From positions 1 through 5,455 of the forward strand of contig CAAEOZ010000051.1 of the NCBI GenBank assembly GCA_900757715.1: DNA of 5,455 bases. Reading direction: 5' to 3'. The notes below the pieces were generated by a model. That model was not told the DNA's origin. It ran no database searches and was given only the letters and a program-made list of their open reading frames with translations. Positions within the stretch are counted from its first letter, which is position 1. Each line of letters opens with the position of its first letter. Of the stretch, positions 1 through 5,455 are shown in pieces. A program made the translations under genes and the position numbers. Origin of the DNA: an uncultured Veillonella sp. Lineage in GTDB: Bacteria; Bacillota; Negativicutes; Veillonellales; Veillonellaceae.

Positions 1-1
1 C

Positions 2-30
2 TTGCCAATAAGGGAATTATTGTATATACT
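2..30 (+). promoter_or_regulatory. Probable sigma-A-type promoter of the fapR-plsX-fab operon
   Basis: A -35 hexamer TTGCCA at 2-7 (5 of 6 matches to TTGACA) is followed after exactly 17 bp by a -10 hexamer TATACT at 25-30 (5 of 6 matches to TATAAT). The expected transcription start is near 37, giving a leader of about 34 nt before fapR. The position directly upstream of the FapR-type operator and of the first gene supports the call. A second reading, TTGTAT (20-25) with TATTAA (41-46), matches less well and has a 15-bp spacer. The start site has not been measured; this is a consensus match. Confidence 0.75.
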
Positions 31-42
31 TAGGATGTAATA

Positions 43-59
43 TTAATACTAGGTCATAA
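43..59 (+). promoter_or_regulatory. Probable FapR operator (17-bp imperfect inverted repeat)
   Basis: The 17-mer TTAATACTAGGTCATAA is an imperfect dyad: TTA/TAA at the ends and AC/GT further in. Its reverse complement, TTATGACCTAGTATTAA, matches 14 of 17 positions of the Bacillus/Staphylococcus FapR site as I recall it (TTAGTACCTAGTACTAA). It lies about +6 to +22 relative to the predicted start, where a bound repressor would block RNA polymerase. The adjacent first gene encodes FapR with a near-canonical recognition helix, so autoregulation is the natural inference. The consensus is from memory and binding is untested. Confidence 0.75.
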
Positions 60-60
60 A

Positions 61-68
61 AGGTGGTC
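61..68 (+). promoter_or_regulatory. Ribosome binding site of fapR
   Basis: AGGTGGTC matches the 3' part of the ideal Shine-Dalgarno AGGAGGTGATC at 7 of 8 positions and ends 2 nt before the ATG at 71. It begins only 1 nt after the operator, so operator and translation signal are packed into about 26 bases. It fixes ATG 71 as the start. Confidence 0.6.
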
Positions 69-70
69 CC

Positions 71-631
71 ATGAGTCGGTTAAAGAAGCAAGAGCGCCAG
101 AAACAGTTACAAGAAAAACTGAATATTACGCCATTTCTTACTGATGAAGAATTGGCAACACACTTTGGTGTAAGTGTGCCAACAATTCGTCTCGATCGAC
201 TAGAATTGGGTATTCCTGAATTGCGTGAACGCATTCGTGTTATGGCTACAGGTCAATCACATGAAATGGTAGAACATGTATCATATGAAGTGGTTGGTGA
301 ATTGATTGATGTCACCGAGGGGCACCAAGCATTATCTATGTTACGTACTACGGCTGATATGGAAGATCAATTCGGATATGTAGAACCGCAGTATTTATAT
401 GCTCAAGCAAATTCCCTTGCAAAAGCGGTTATGGGGACGACTGTTTGCTCTGCGGAAGTTGGAAATATAAAATATAAGAACCCAGTAGGAGCTGGTACTA
501 ATTTGGTAGCGAAAGCAGAAATTGTTCGTCGCCGAGGTAATAAGTTCTTTATTTGGGTTATAATAAGAGATAAAATAAAAGAAGTGTTTCGCGCAAAATT
601 TATTATGGAATCCGTAGAGAATAGGGTGTAA
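71..631 (+). CDS. fapR: FapR, transcriptional repressor of fatty acid and phospholipid synthesis
   Basis: At 186 aa it is close to B. subtilis FapR (188 aa). The N-terminal part holds a DeoR-like helix-turn-helix (about residues 23-55: LTDEELATHFGVS, then TIRLDRLEL and IPELRERI), nearly identical to the Bacillus protein. A linker helix follows, then a hot-dog fold (about 70-182) with the hallmark AQANSLA at 111-117 and VAKAEI at 146-151. In Bacillus and Staphylococcus this domain binds malonyl-CoA or malonyl-ACP, which releases the operator. Aligned on LYAQANSLA, the position of the Arg-Gly pair known to contact ligand (B. subtilis R106-G107, from memory) reads Glu105-Pro106, so the effector response may differ. 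It is the first gene, directly behind a matching operator, so it very likely represses its own operon. The family call is secure; the ligand is not. Confidence 0.95.
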   Translation: MSRLKKQERQKQLQEKLNITPFLTDEELATHFGVSVPTIRLDRLELGIPELRERIRVMATGQSHEMVEHVSYEVVGELIDVTEGHQALSMLRTTADMEDQFGYVEPQYLYAQANSLAKAVMGTTVCSAEVGNIKYKNPVGAGTNLVAKAEIVRRRGNKFFIWVIIRDKIKEVFRAKFIMESVENRV

Positions 632-634
632 ATT

Positions 635-1663
635 ATGAAAATTGCAATAGACGCCATGGGTGGCGACTTTGCTCCAATGGAGACTGTACTTGGATCCATT
701 GAAGCCGTACGAGCAAATCAACACATTGAAGTGGTGCTCGTCGGCGATGAGCAGCAAATTTTTGATATATTAGAAGCTAATAATGAAGCTAAGAATCCAC
801 GTATTTCTGTACATCATGCTAGCCAGGTAATCGGTATGGATGAACATCCAGGTCAAGCATTGCGCAAGAAAAAAGATGCATCTGTTGTGGTCGCTACTTC
901 GTTGGTTCGGGATAATCGTTGTGATGCTGTAATTGCTCCAGGTAGTACGGGAGCTGCTGTTGCAGCGGCTTTGTTTGGGCTTGGTCGCATTAAAGGTATT
1001 GATCGCCCTGTCATTGCAACTCCAATGCCAACGGTAAGTGGTATAACAGTTATGTTAGACTCTGGTGCAAATTCCAATAGTAAACCTAAACATCTTGTAC
1101 AAGGAGCTTTAATGGGGTCTGAATACGCTAAGCTTTTATTAGGAAAAGAAAATCCTACTGTGGGATTGTTAAATATTGGTGAAGAGGCCACAAAGGGGAA
1201 CGATGTCGTATTGGCGACGTATCCTATTTTGGAGGGTATGAAGACTATCAATTTTAAAGGTAATATTGAAGGTCGTGATATTCCTAAAGGTGCCGTTGAT
1301 GTTGTCGTATGTGATGGATTCGTAGGCAATGTGGTACTTAAATTTGCGGAAGGATTAGTAACAGGTCTTACGCAATTAGTAAAGGATAGCATCATGGCAG
1401 GAAGTATTTTTGCCAAGATAGGAGCTATGCTTGTAAAGCCAGCCTTGAAAAAGATGGCAAAACGTTTGGATCACACAGAAAATGGTGGTGCTCCACTTTT
1501 AGGAGTTAATGGGGTATTCATGATTGCTCATGGAAGTTCTAAAGCAAAAGAAATAAAAACTGCTATTGAAATTGCTAGTGATTTAGTAGAGCGTAAAATT
1601 ATTCAACACATAAGAGAAACGATGGATATTGAAGGAGCCTTAAAGTATGACTATGATGAATAA
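635..1663 (+). CDS. plsX: PlsX, phosphate acyltransferase (acyl-ACP:phosphate)
   Basis: PlsX converts long-chain acyl-ACP and inorganic phosphate into acyl-phosphate, the acyl donor for PlsY in phosphatidic acid synthesis; it acts at the inner face of the membrane as a peripheral protein. The 342-aa length is usual. Family signatures run in order: AIDAMGGDFAP (4-14), the GSTGA turn (103-107), GRIKGIDRP (117-125), LLNIGEE (178-184), GNIEGRDI (209-216), DGFVGNVVLK (227-236) and LLGVNG with IAHGSS near the C-terminus. The turn that usually reads SAGNTGA is APGSTGA here. The start follows the fapR stop by 3 nt with AGGGTG at 623-628 as ribosome site. The last 17 nt overlap fabH. Pairing with fapR is the normal Firmicute arrangement. 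Confidence 0.97.
   Translation: MKIAIDAMGGDFAPMETVLGSIEAVRANQHIEVVLVGDEQQIFDILEANNEAKNPRISVHHASQVIGMDEHPGQALRKKKDASVVVATSLVRDNRCDAVIAPGSTGAAVAAALFGLGRIKGIDRPVIATPMPTVSGITVMLDSGANSNSKPKHLVQGALMGSEYAKLLLGKENPTVGLLNIGEEATKGNDVVLATYPILEGMKTINFKGNIEGRDIPKGAVDVVVCDGFVGNVVLKFAEGLVTGLTQLVKDSIMAGSIFAKIGAMLVKPALKKMAKRLDHTENGGAPLLGVNGVFMIAHGSSKAKEIKTAIEIASDLVERKIIQHIRETMDIEGALKYDYDE
1632..1637 (+). promoter_or_regulatory. Ribosome binding site of fabH, inside plsX
   Basis: AAGGAG lies 9 nt before ATG 1647. In-frame ATGs at 1653 and 1656 would sit 15 and 18 nt away, so this site decides for 1647 and for a 17-nt overlap with the end of plsX, a layout that suggests translational coupling. Confidence 0.7.
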
Positions 1664-2642
1664 ACCTGTAGGAATCATTGGTACTGGGAGCTTCCTTCCT
1701 GACAATGTAGTAACAAACTTTGATCTTGAAAAAATGGTTGATACCAATGATCAATGGATTAGAGAGCGTACGGGTATAGAAGAACGACGCATTGCACCGG
1801 AAGGTATGAATACATCCTATATGGCGACCGAGGCAGCAAAAAAAGCTATGCAAATGGCTAATGTCTCTGCAGAGGATATCGACATGATTATCTTTGCTAC
1901 CCTAACACCAGATATGATTATTCCTTCGGCAGCTTGTGTATTGCAAGCAAACTTAGGAGCTAAAAACGCTGCAGCCTATGATTTACAAGCGGCATGCTCT
2001 GGGTTTGTATATGGATTGATTACTGCCGCTAGTTATATTAGCTCTGGTATCTATAAAAAAGTACTCGTTGTGGGGGCAGAAATTCTTTCTCGTCGAGTAA
2101 ACTGGAATGATCGTGGTACATGTATCCTCTTTGGTGATGGTGCTGGGGCTGCAGTAGTATCTGAAGTACCTGAAGGCTATGGCATTAAAGGTATTGACAT
2201 GGGCGCCGATGGCACTGGAGGATCAGCGCTTTGCATTCCTGCAGGTGGCACTGCTGTAGTAGCAAATGATCAACGCGTAGAAGAGGGCTTAACATTTATT
2301 CATATGGATGGCCCTGAAGTATATAAATTTGCCGTTAAAACGATGGGACGTACGGTTTTAAAATCCTTAGAACGTGCTGATATGGAGTTAAATGAATTAG
2401 ATTACTTCATTCCTCATCAAGCGAATATTCGTATTATTGATTCGGCAGCCAAACGTTTACATCTGCCGATGGAAAAAGTTTTTGTTAATTTACATAAGTA
2501 TGGTAATACATCTGCCGCGTCTGTAGCGATTGCACTTGATGAAGCTAATCGCGAGGGACGTTTCAAACGCGGTGATAATGTTGCGTTTGCAGGATTTGGT
2601 GCAGGCCTAACATGGGCAAGCCTGGTCTTGAAATGGTATTAA
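1647..2642 (+). CDS. fabH: FabH, beta-ketoacyl-ACP synthase III
   Basis: FabH starts each chain by condensing a short acyl-CoA primer with malonyl-ACP to 3-ketoacyl-ACP. The 331-aa thiolase-fold protein carries the complete Cys-His-Asn triad: Cys117 in LQAACSGF, His257 in IPHQANIRI and Asn287 in YGNTSAAS. Other family marks are TNDQWIRERTGI (33-44), LFGDGAGAAVV (161-171) and the C-terminal GFGAGLTWAS. At the position equivalent to E. coli Phe87 (before PSAAC), which narrows the primer pocket, there is Ile92, so primers longer than acetyl-CoA are plausible. The start is set by AAGGAG at 1632-1637; the N-terminus MTMMN is a few residues longer than in E. coli. Its place between plsX and fabK fits initiation of synthesis. 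Confidence 0.96.
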   Translation: MTMMNKPVGIIGTGSFLPDNVVTNFDLEKMVDTNDQWIRERTGIEERRIAPEGMNTSYMATEAAKKAMQMANVSAEDIDMIIFATLTPDMIIPSAACVLQANLGAKNAAAYDLQAACSGFVYGLITAASYISSGIYKKVLVVGAEILSRRVNWNDRGTCILFGDGAGAAVVSEVPEGYGIKGIDMGADGTGGSALCIPAGGTAVVANDQRVEEGLTFIHMDGPEVYKFAVKTMGRTVLKSLERADMELNELDYFIPHQANIRIIDSAAKRLHLPMEKVFVNLHKYGNTSAASVAIALDEANREGRFKRGDNVAFAGFGAGLTWASLVLKWY

Positions 2643-2657
2643 GGAGGACACATCAAG

Positions 2658-3602
2658 ATGATTAAGACTGACATTTGTGATTTATTGCAGATTGAGTATC
2701 CAATCTTTCAAGGTGGCATGGCTTGGCTCGGTACTGCAGAATTAGCGGCAGCCGTTTCTGAAGCTGGTGGACTTGGGATTATTGGTGCTGGTCATATGCC
2801 TCCTGATATTTTCCGTAATGAAATCCATAAATTAAAAGAGCGCACTAGTAAGCCTTTTGGCTGTAATATCATGCTCATGTCTCCATTTGTAAAAGAGGTT
2901 ATGGAAGTAGTCGTGGAAGAACGTGTTCCTGTTATCACTACAGGTGCAGGTAATCCTGGTGTTTATGTTCCCGCTTTGAAAGAAATTGGTACAAAAGTTA
3001 TTCCTGTAGTTGCATCAGTATTACTAGCAAAGCGCTTATTACGTGGTGGTATTGATGCAATTATTGCTGAAGGTACAGAGTCTGGTGGTCACGTAGGTGA
3101 TATTACAACTATGGCATTAATTCCTCAAGTAGTTGATGCTGTAGATGTACCAGTTATTGCTGCCGGAGGTATCGCAGATGGTCGTGGTATGGCTGCGGCA
3201 TTTGCATTAGGTGCTAAAGCGGTACAAATGGGGACACGATTCGTATTATCCGAAGAATGTATTGCCCATGAAAATTATAAAAATGCTGTATTGAAAGCAA
3301 AAGATCGTGCTACAGTTATGACTGGTTTAACAACAGGTCATCCTGTACGTATTATAGATAATGCGTTAGCTCATAAATATAAATCCCTTGAATTCAGTGG
3401 TGGCTCTAAAGAGGAATTGGAAGCATTAGGTGCTGGTACACTTCGTTTAGCTGCTATTGAGGGTAATGTAAAAGAAGGTTCTGTAATGATCGGTCAAATT
3501 TCTGGTATGTTAACAGATGTTAAACCATGTGAAACTATCATTAAAGATATTATGACTGAAGCTGAAACTGTGATTAAGAATCTTCAAGGTCTTAGTAAAT
3601 AA
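2658..3602 (+). CDS. fabK: FabK, FMN-dependent enoyl-ACP reductase II
   Basis: FabK does the last reduction of each elongation round, trans-2-enoyl-ACP to acyl-ACP, using FMN and NAD(P)H. The 314-aa TIM-barrel protein belongs to the nitronate monooxygenase/FabK superfamily; S. pneumoniae FabK is of similar length. Visible marks are YPIFQGGMAW (14-23), GGLGIIGAG (37-45), TTGAGNPG (94-101), AEGTESGGHVG (137-147) with the His145 equivalent to the conserved FabK histidine, VIAAGGIADGRG (166-177) and GAKAVQMGTRF (185-195), the phosphate-gripping FMN segment. An isolated copy could be called nitronate monooxygenase, but the position between fabH and fabD settles it. AGGAGG at 2642-2647, overlapping the fabH stop, lies 10 nt before the ATG. 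It is unrelated to the SDR-type FabI, so low sensitivity to triclosan-type FabI inhibitors is expected if no fabI exists elsewhere. Confidence 0.94.
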   Translation: MIKTDICDLLQIEYPIFQGGMAWLGTAELAAAVSEAGGLGIIGAGHMPPDIFRNEIHKLKERTSKPFGCNIMLMSPFVKEVMEVVVEERVPVITTGAGNPGVYVPALKEIGTKVIPVVASVLLAKRLLRGGIDAIIAEGTESGGHVGDITTMALIPQVVDAVDVPVIAAGGIADGRGMAAAFALGAKAVQMGTRFVLSEECIAHENYKNAVLKAKDRATVMTGLTTGHPVRIIDNALAHKYKSLEFSGGSKEELEALGAGTLRLAAIEGNVKEGSVMIGQISGMLTDVKPCETIIKDIMTEAETVIKNLQGLSK

Positions 3603-3613
3603 GGAGGCCCCTA

Positions 3614-4555
3614 ATGAAAACGGCATTTGTTTTTCCTGGTCAAGGTTCTCAAAAAGTAGGCATGTTACAAGATTTGTATAATGCGTACCCTATTGTGAAA
3701 CAACGTTTTGAAGAAGCTGACGAGGCACTTGGTTATTCTATCAGTAAATTATGCTTCGAAGGTCCTGATACAGAGCTCGTTAAAACAGCAAATACACAAC
3801 CAGCTATTTTGACTGCATCCGTAGCTTGTTATGAAATTCTAAAAGAACAAGGCTTTACGCCTGACATCGTAGGCGGGCATAGTCTTGGTGAGTATAGTGC
3901 TCTAGTAGCAGCCGGTGTATTGAACTTTAAAGACGCAGTATATGTAGTTCATAAACGCGGTGAATATATGCAAGAAGCTGTGCCATTGGGTAAAGGCGCT
4001 ATGGCAGCAATTTTGGCATTACCTCGTGAGCAAGTTGTAGAAATTTGTGAAGAAGTAGATGCTTCTGTAGGTTCTGTACAAGCAGTTAACTTCAATTGCC
4101 CTGGACAAATCGTTATTGCCGGTGAAACTGCAGCGGTGGAAACAGCGGCTGAAAAAATGAAAGAAGCAGGAGCAAAACGCGCAGTAATGCTTCCGGTAAG
4201 TGCTCCATTCCACAGCCGTTTGATGGAACCCGCAGCTCTTCGGTTAAAGGAAGAGTTGGATAAGATCCAAGTGTGTGATGCACAAATTCCTGTAGTTGCA
4301 AATGTTACTGGCAAGATTTTGACTAATGCAAATGACATTAAAGAGTCCTTAGTTACTCAAGCCGCTAACCCTGTCTTGTGGGAAGATTGTGTAGCTGAAA
4401 TGGTAAACTTTGGTGTTACTCGCTTTGTTGAAGTGGGGCCTGGGAAAGTACTCACAGGTTTTACTAAAAAGATCAACAAAGATATGGAATTAGCTAATGT
4501 TGAAGACATTGCATCCTTAGAGAAAACGCTTGAATTTTTGAAGGGGGTTCGATAA
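3614..4555 (+). CDS. fabD: FabD, malonyl-CoA:ACP transacylase
   Basis: FabD transfers malonyl from CoA to the phosphopantetheine of ACP and so supplies the two-carbon donor to FabH and the elongating synthase. The 313-aa length is typical. The active-site parts are intact: FVFPGQGSQ (5-13, oxyanion-hole Gln10), nucleophile Ser90 in GHSLGEYSAL, Arg115 in HKRGEYMQEA that holds the malonyl carboxylate, NCPGQIVIAG (161-170), His200 in SAPFHSRLM, and Gln249 before ANPV, equivalent to E. coli Gln250. The ferredoxin-like small subdomain is about 125-195. A strong AGGAGG at 3602-3607 overlaps the fabK stop and lies 6 nt before the ATG. No unusual residue is seen. Confidence 0.97.
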   Translation: MKTAFVFPGQGSQKVGMLQDLYNAYPIVKQRFEEADEALGYSISKLCFEGPDTELVKTANTQPAILTASVACYEILKEQGFTPDIVGGHSLGEYSALVAAGVLNFKDAVYVVHKRGEYMQEAVPLGKGAMAAILALPREQVVEICEEVDASVGSVQAVNFNCPGQIVIAGETAAVETAAEKMKEAGAKRAVMLPVSAPFHSRLMEPAALRLKEELDKIQVCDAQIPVVANVTGKILTNANDIKESLVTQAANPVLWEDCVAEMVNFGVTRFVEVGPGKVLTGFTKKINKDMELANVEDIASLEKTLEFLKGVR

Positions 4556-4556
4556 A

Positions 4557-5300
4557 ATGCATTTAGAGGGTAAAGTAGCCATTGTAACTGGCGCATCCCG
4601 TGGCATTGGTCGCGCTGTAGCTATCGATCTAGCACAATCTGGTGCTGATATTGTAGTAAACTATAGCGGTAGCGAAGGTGCAGCACAAGAAACTGTTGAA
4701 GCTGTACAAGCGTTAGGCCGAAAAGCCATTAAATTTAAAGCTAATGTAGCAAATGCTGATGAAGTTGCTTCCATGGTGGAAGAAGCTCATAAAGAATTTG
4801 GTCACATTGACATTCTCGTAAATAATGCGGGTATTACGCGCGACGGTTTGTTGATGAGAATGAAAGACGAAGATTTTGATGCTGTAATTGATATCAACCT
4901 TAAAGGTGTATACTTGGTAACTAAAGCAGTATCTAAAATTATGATGAAACAACGTTCTGGTCATATTATCAACATGACATCTGTTGTAGGTGTTATTGGT
5001 AATGCTGGTCAAACTAACTACGCTGCTTCTAAAGCGGGCGTAATTGGTTTTACTAAGTCCTGTGCTAAAGAATTGGCTAGCCGTGGTATTACAGTTAATG
5101 CTATTGCTCCAGGCTTTATCAACACAGATATGACCGATGTATTACCAGAAAAAGTTAAAGAAGCTATGGTTACTGAAATTCCATTGGGCCGTATGGCTGA
5201 TGCTGAAGAAGTAGCAACAGTAGTAACATTCCTTGCTAGCGATTTTGCTAATTATATTACAGGTCAAGTCATCAATGTTGATGGTGGCATGGTAATGTAG
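4557..5300 (+). CDS. fabG: FabG, 3-oxoacyl-ACP reductase (NADPH)
   Basis: FabG reduces 3-ketoacyl-ACP to (R)-3-hydroxyacyl-ACP with NADPH, normally as a homotetramer. The 247-aa classical short-chain dehydrogenase has the nucleotide-binding TGASRGIG (11-18), NNAG (89-92), and the complete catalytic tetrad Asn114, Ser142, Tyr155 and Lys159 (NYAASKAG). The PG motif at 185-186 and the C-terminal VDGGMVM agree with FabG rather than an unrelated dehydrogenase. It starts 1 nt after the fabD stop, with AAGGGGGTTC at 4541-4550 as ribosome site (8 of 10 matches to AAGGAGGTGA), so it is likely coupled to fabD translation. The matching dehydratase FabZ is not next to it. Confidence 0.97.
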   Translation: MHLEGKVAIVTGASRGIGRAVAIDLAQSGADIVVNYSGSEGAAQETVEAVQALGRKAIKFKANVANADEVASMVEEAHKEFGHIDILVNNAGITRDGLLMRMKDEDFDAVIDINLKGVYLVTKAVSKIMMKQRSGHIINMTSVVGVIGNAGQTNYAASKAGVIGFTKSCAKELASRGITVNAIAPGFINTDMTDVLPEKVKEAMVTEIPLGRMADAEEVATVVTFLASDFANYITGQVINVDGGMVM

Positions 5301-5351
5301 TTGTAAAATTAGACTATATATAAATACACTTTGAAAGGAGGTGAACCACTA
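5301..5351 (+). other. A/T-rich fabG-acpP intergenic leader
   Basis: At 51 nt this is the longest gap between genes in the window. The first 30 bases are strongly A/T-rich (includes TATATATAAATA at 5315-5326). No hairpin-plus-T-run terminator is visible. -10-like words exist (TATAAA 5319-5324; TACACT 5325-5330), but none has a good -35 at 16-18 bp; the best, TTGTAA-18 bp-TACACT, would start transcription inside the ribosome site. It more likely acts as an unstructured translation enhancer or an RNA cleavage region. Confidence 0.4.
5334..5344 (+). promoter_or_regulatory. Near-perfect ribosome binding site of acpP
   Basis: AAAGGAGGTGA is fully complementary to the 16S rRNA 3' end over at least 10 bases, with the GGAGG core 10 nt before ATG 5352. 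It is the most complete such site in the window and fits the need for much more ACP than of the enzymes. Confidence 0.8.
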
Positions 5352-5455
5352 ATGAACACTTTCGATAAAGTTAAAGCAATCGTTGTGGAACAATTAGGCG
5401 TTGATGAAGCTGAAGTTACCATTGATTCTACATTCATCGACGACTTAGGCGCTGA
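5352..5455 (+). CDS. acpP: AcpP, acyl carrier protein (5' part only)
   Basis: Thirty-four complete codons plus two bases are present before the window ends. The encoded start, MNTFDKVKAIVVEQLGV, then DEAEVTIDSTFIDDLGA, is typical of ACP helix I and the loop leading to helix II. The next codon begins GA, as expected for the Asp of the DSL motif, so the window stops just before the serine (position 36 by the usual spacing) that carries 4'-phosphopantetheine. ACP is the soluble carrier of the growing chain for all the enzymes encoded upstream. About 40-45 residues are missing, judged by the usual length near 77. The rich ribosome site directly upstream supports high expression. Confidence 0.95.
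   Translation, partial: MNTFDKVKAIVVEQLGVDEAEVTIDSTFIDDLGA

Noticed and set aside
395..757. Two overlapping - strand open frames across the fapR/plsX junction
   Set aside because: They overlap each other in different frames and cover two well-supported + strand genes; their translations show no family features.
853..1416. 187-codon open frame on the - strand opposite plsX
   Set aside because: It lies wholly within a gene with full PlsX motifs, has no recognisable domain, and is a shadow of the coding strand.
2658..3602. Nitronate monooxygenase
   Set aside because: Same superfamily, but the position within the fab operon and the ESGGH segment favour FabK.
3949..4338. - strand open frames opposite fabD
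   Set aside because: Antisense to the conserved middle of FabD, in several frames at once; typical shadow frames.
4713..5012. 99-codon - strand open frame opposite fabG
   Set aside because: Its translation is rich in Asn, Phe, Tyr and His, with no known motif; antisense shadow of fabG.
5309..5325. Possible second FapR operator before acpP (begins TTAG)
   Set aside because: Beyond the first four bases the match to the 17-bp pattern is poor and there is no dyad with GT/AC arms.
5315..5330. Internal promoter for acpP
   Set aside because: -10-like words are present in A/T-rich DNA but none has an acceptable -35 at normal spacing, and the best would start within the ribosome binding site.
1..5455. 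Mobile element, CRISPR array, tRNA/rRNA or defence genes
   Set aside because: No inverted-repeat ends, transposase or integrase motifs, spaced repeats or RNA gene signatures were seen; nearly all bases are explained by housekeeping genes.

Overview
The window is one stretch of a type II (dissociated) bacterial fatty acid synthesis operon, all on the + strand and packed almost without gaps: fapR, plsX, fabH, fabK, fabD, fabG and the first 34 codons of acpP. The gene order, the presence of the FapR repressor and the use of FabK as enoyl-ACP reductase point to a Firmicute of the Clostridia/Negativicutes side. The moderately low G+C, A/T-ending codons and divergent FapR fit a Veillonella-like Negativicute. 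That genus guess rests on recall of general gene order and composition, not on a database match.

Layout. Bases 1-70 hold the control region: a good sigma-A-type promoter (TTGCCA, 17-bp spacer, TATACT) followed by a 17-bp imperfect inverted repeat that closely resembles the known FapR operator, then the fapR ribosome binding site. The genes then follow with 3 nt (fapR/plsX), a 17-nt overlap (plsX/fabH), 15 nt (fabH/fabK), 11 nt (fabK/fabD), 1 nt (fabD/fabG) and 51 nt (fabG/acpP). No terminator or convincing internal promoter is seen, so the operon probably runs beyond the right edge, where fabF would be a common next gene.

How the genes work together. FabD moves malonyl groups from CoA to ACP. 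FabH condenses a short acyl-CoA primer with malonyl-ACP. FabG reduces the 3-keto group. FabK reduces the enoyl group. PlsX turns finished acyl-ACP into acyl-phosphate for phospholipid synthesis. AcpP carries the chain. FapR in other Firmicutes represses this set when malonyl-CoA is low, so the first gene regulates the whole unit by feedback. The 3-hydroxyacyl-ACP dehydratase (FabZ/FabA), the elongating condensing enzyme (FabF) and acetyl-CoA carboxylase are not in the window.

This is core metabolism and not a new system. The most notable point is that FapR keeps an almost canonical DNA-reading half while the sensor position expected to hold the malonate-contacting Arg-Gly reads Glu-Pro. Also worth attention are a degenerate second operator-like copy over the -10 element and a FabH primer-pocket position changed from Phe (E. 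coli) to Ile.
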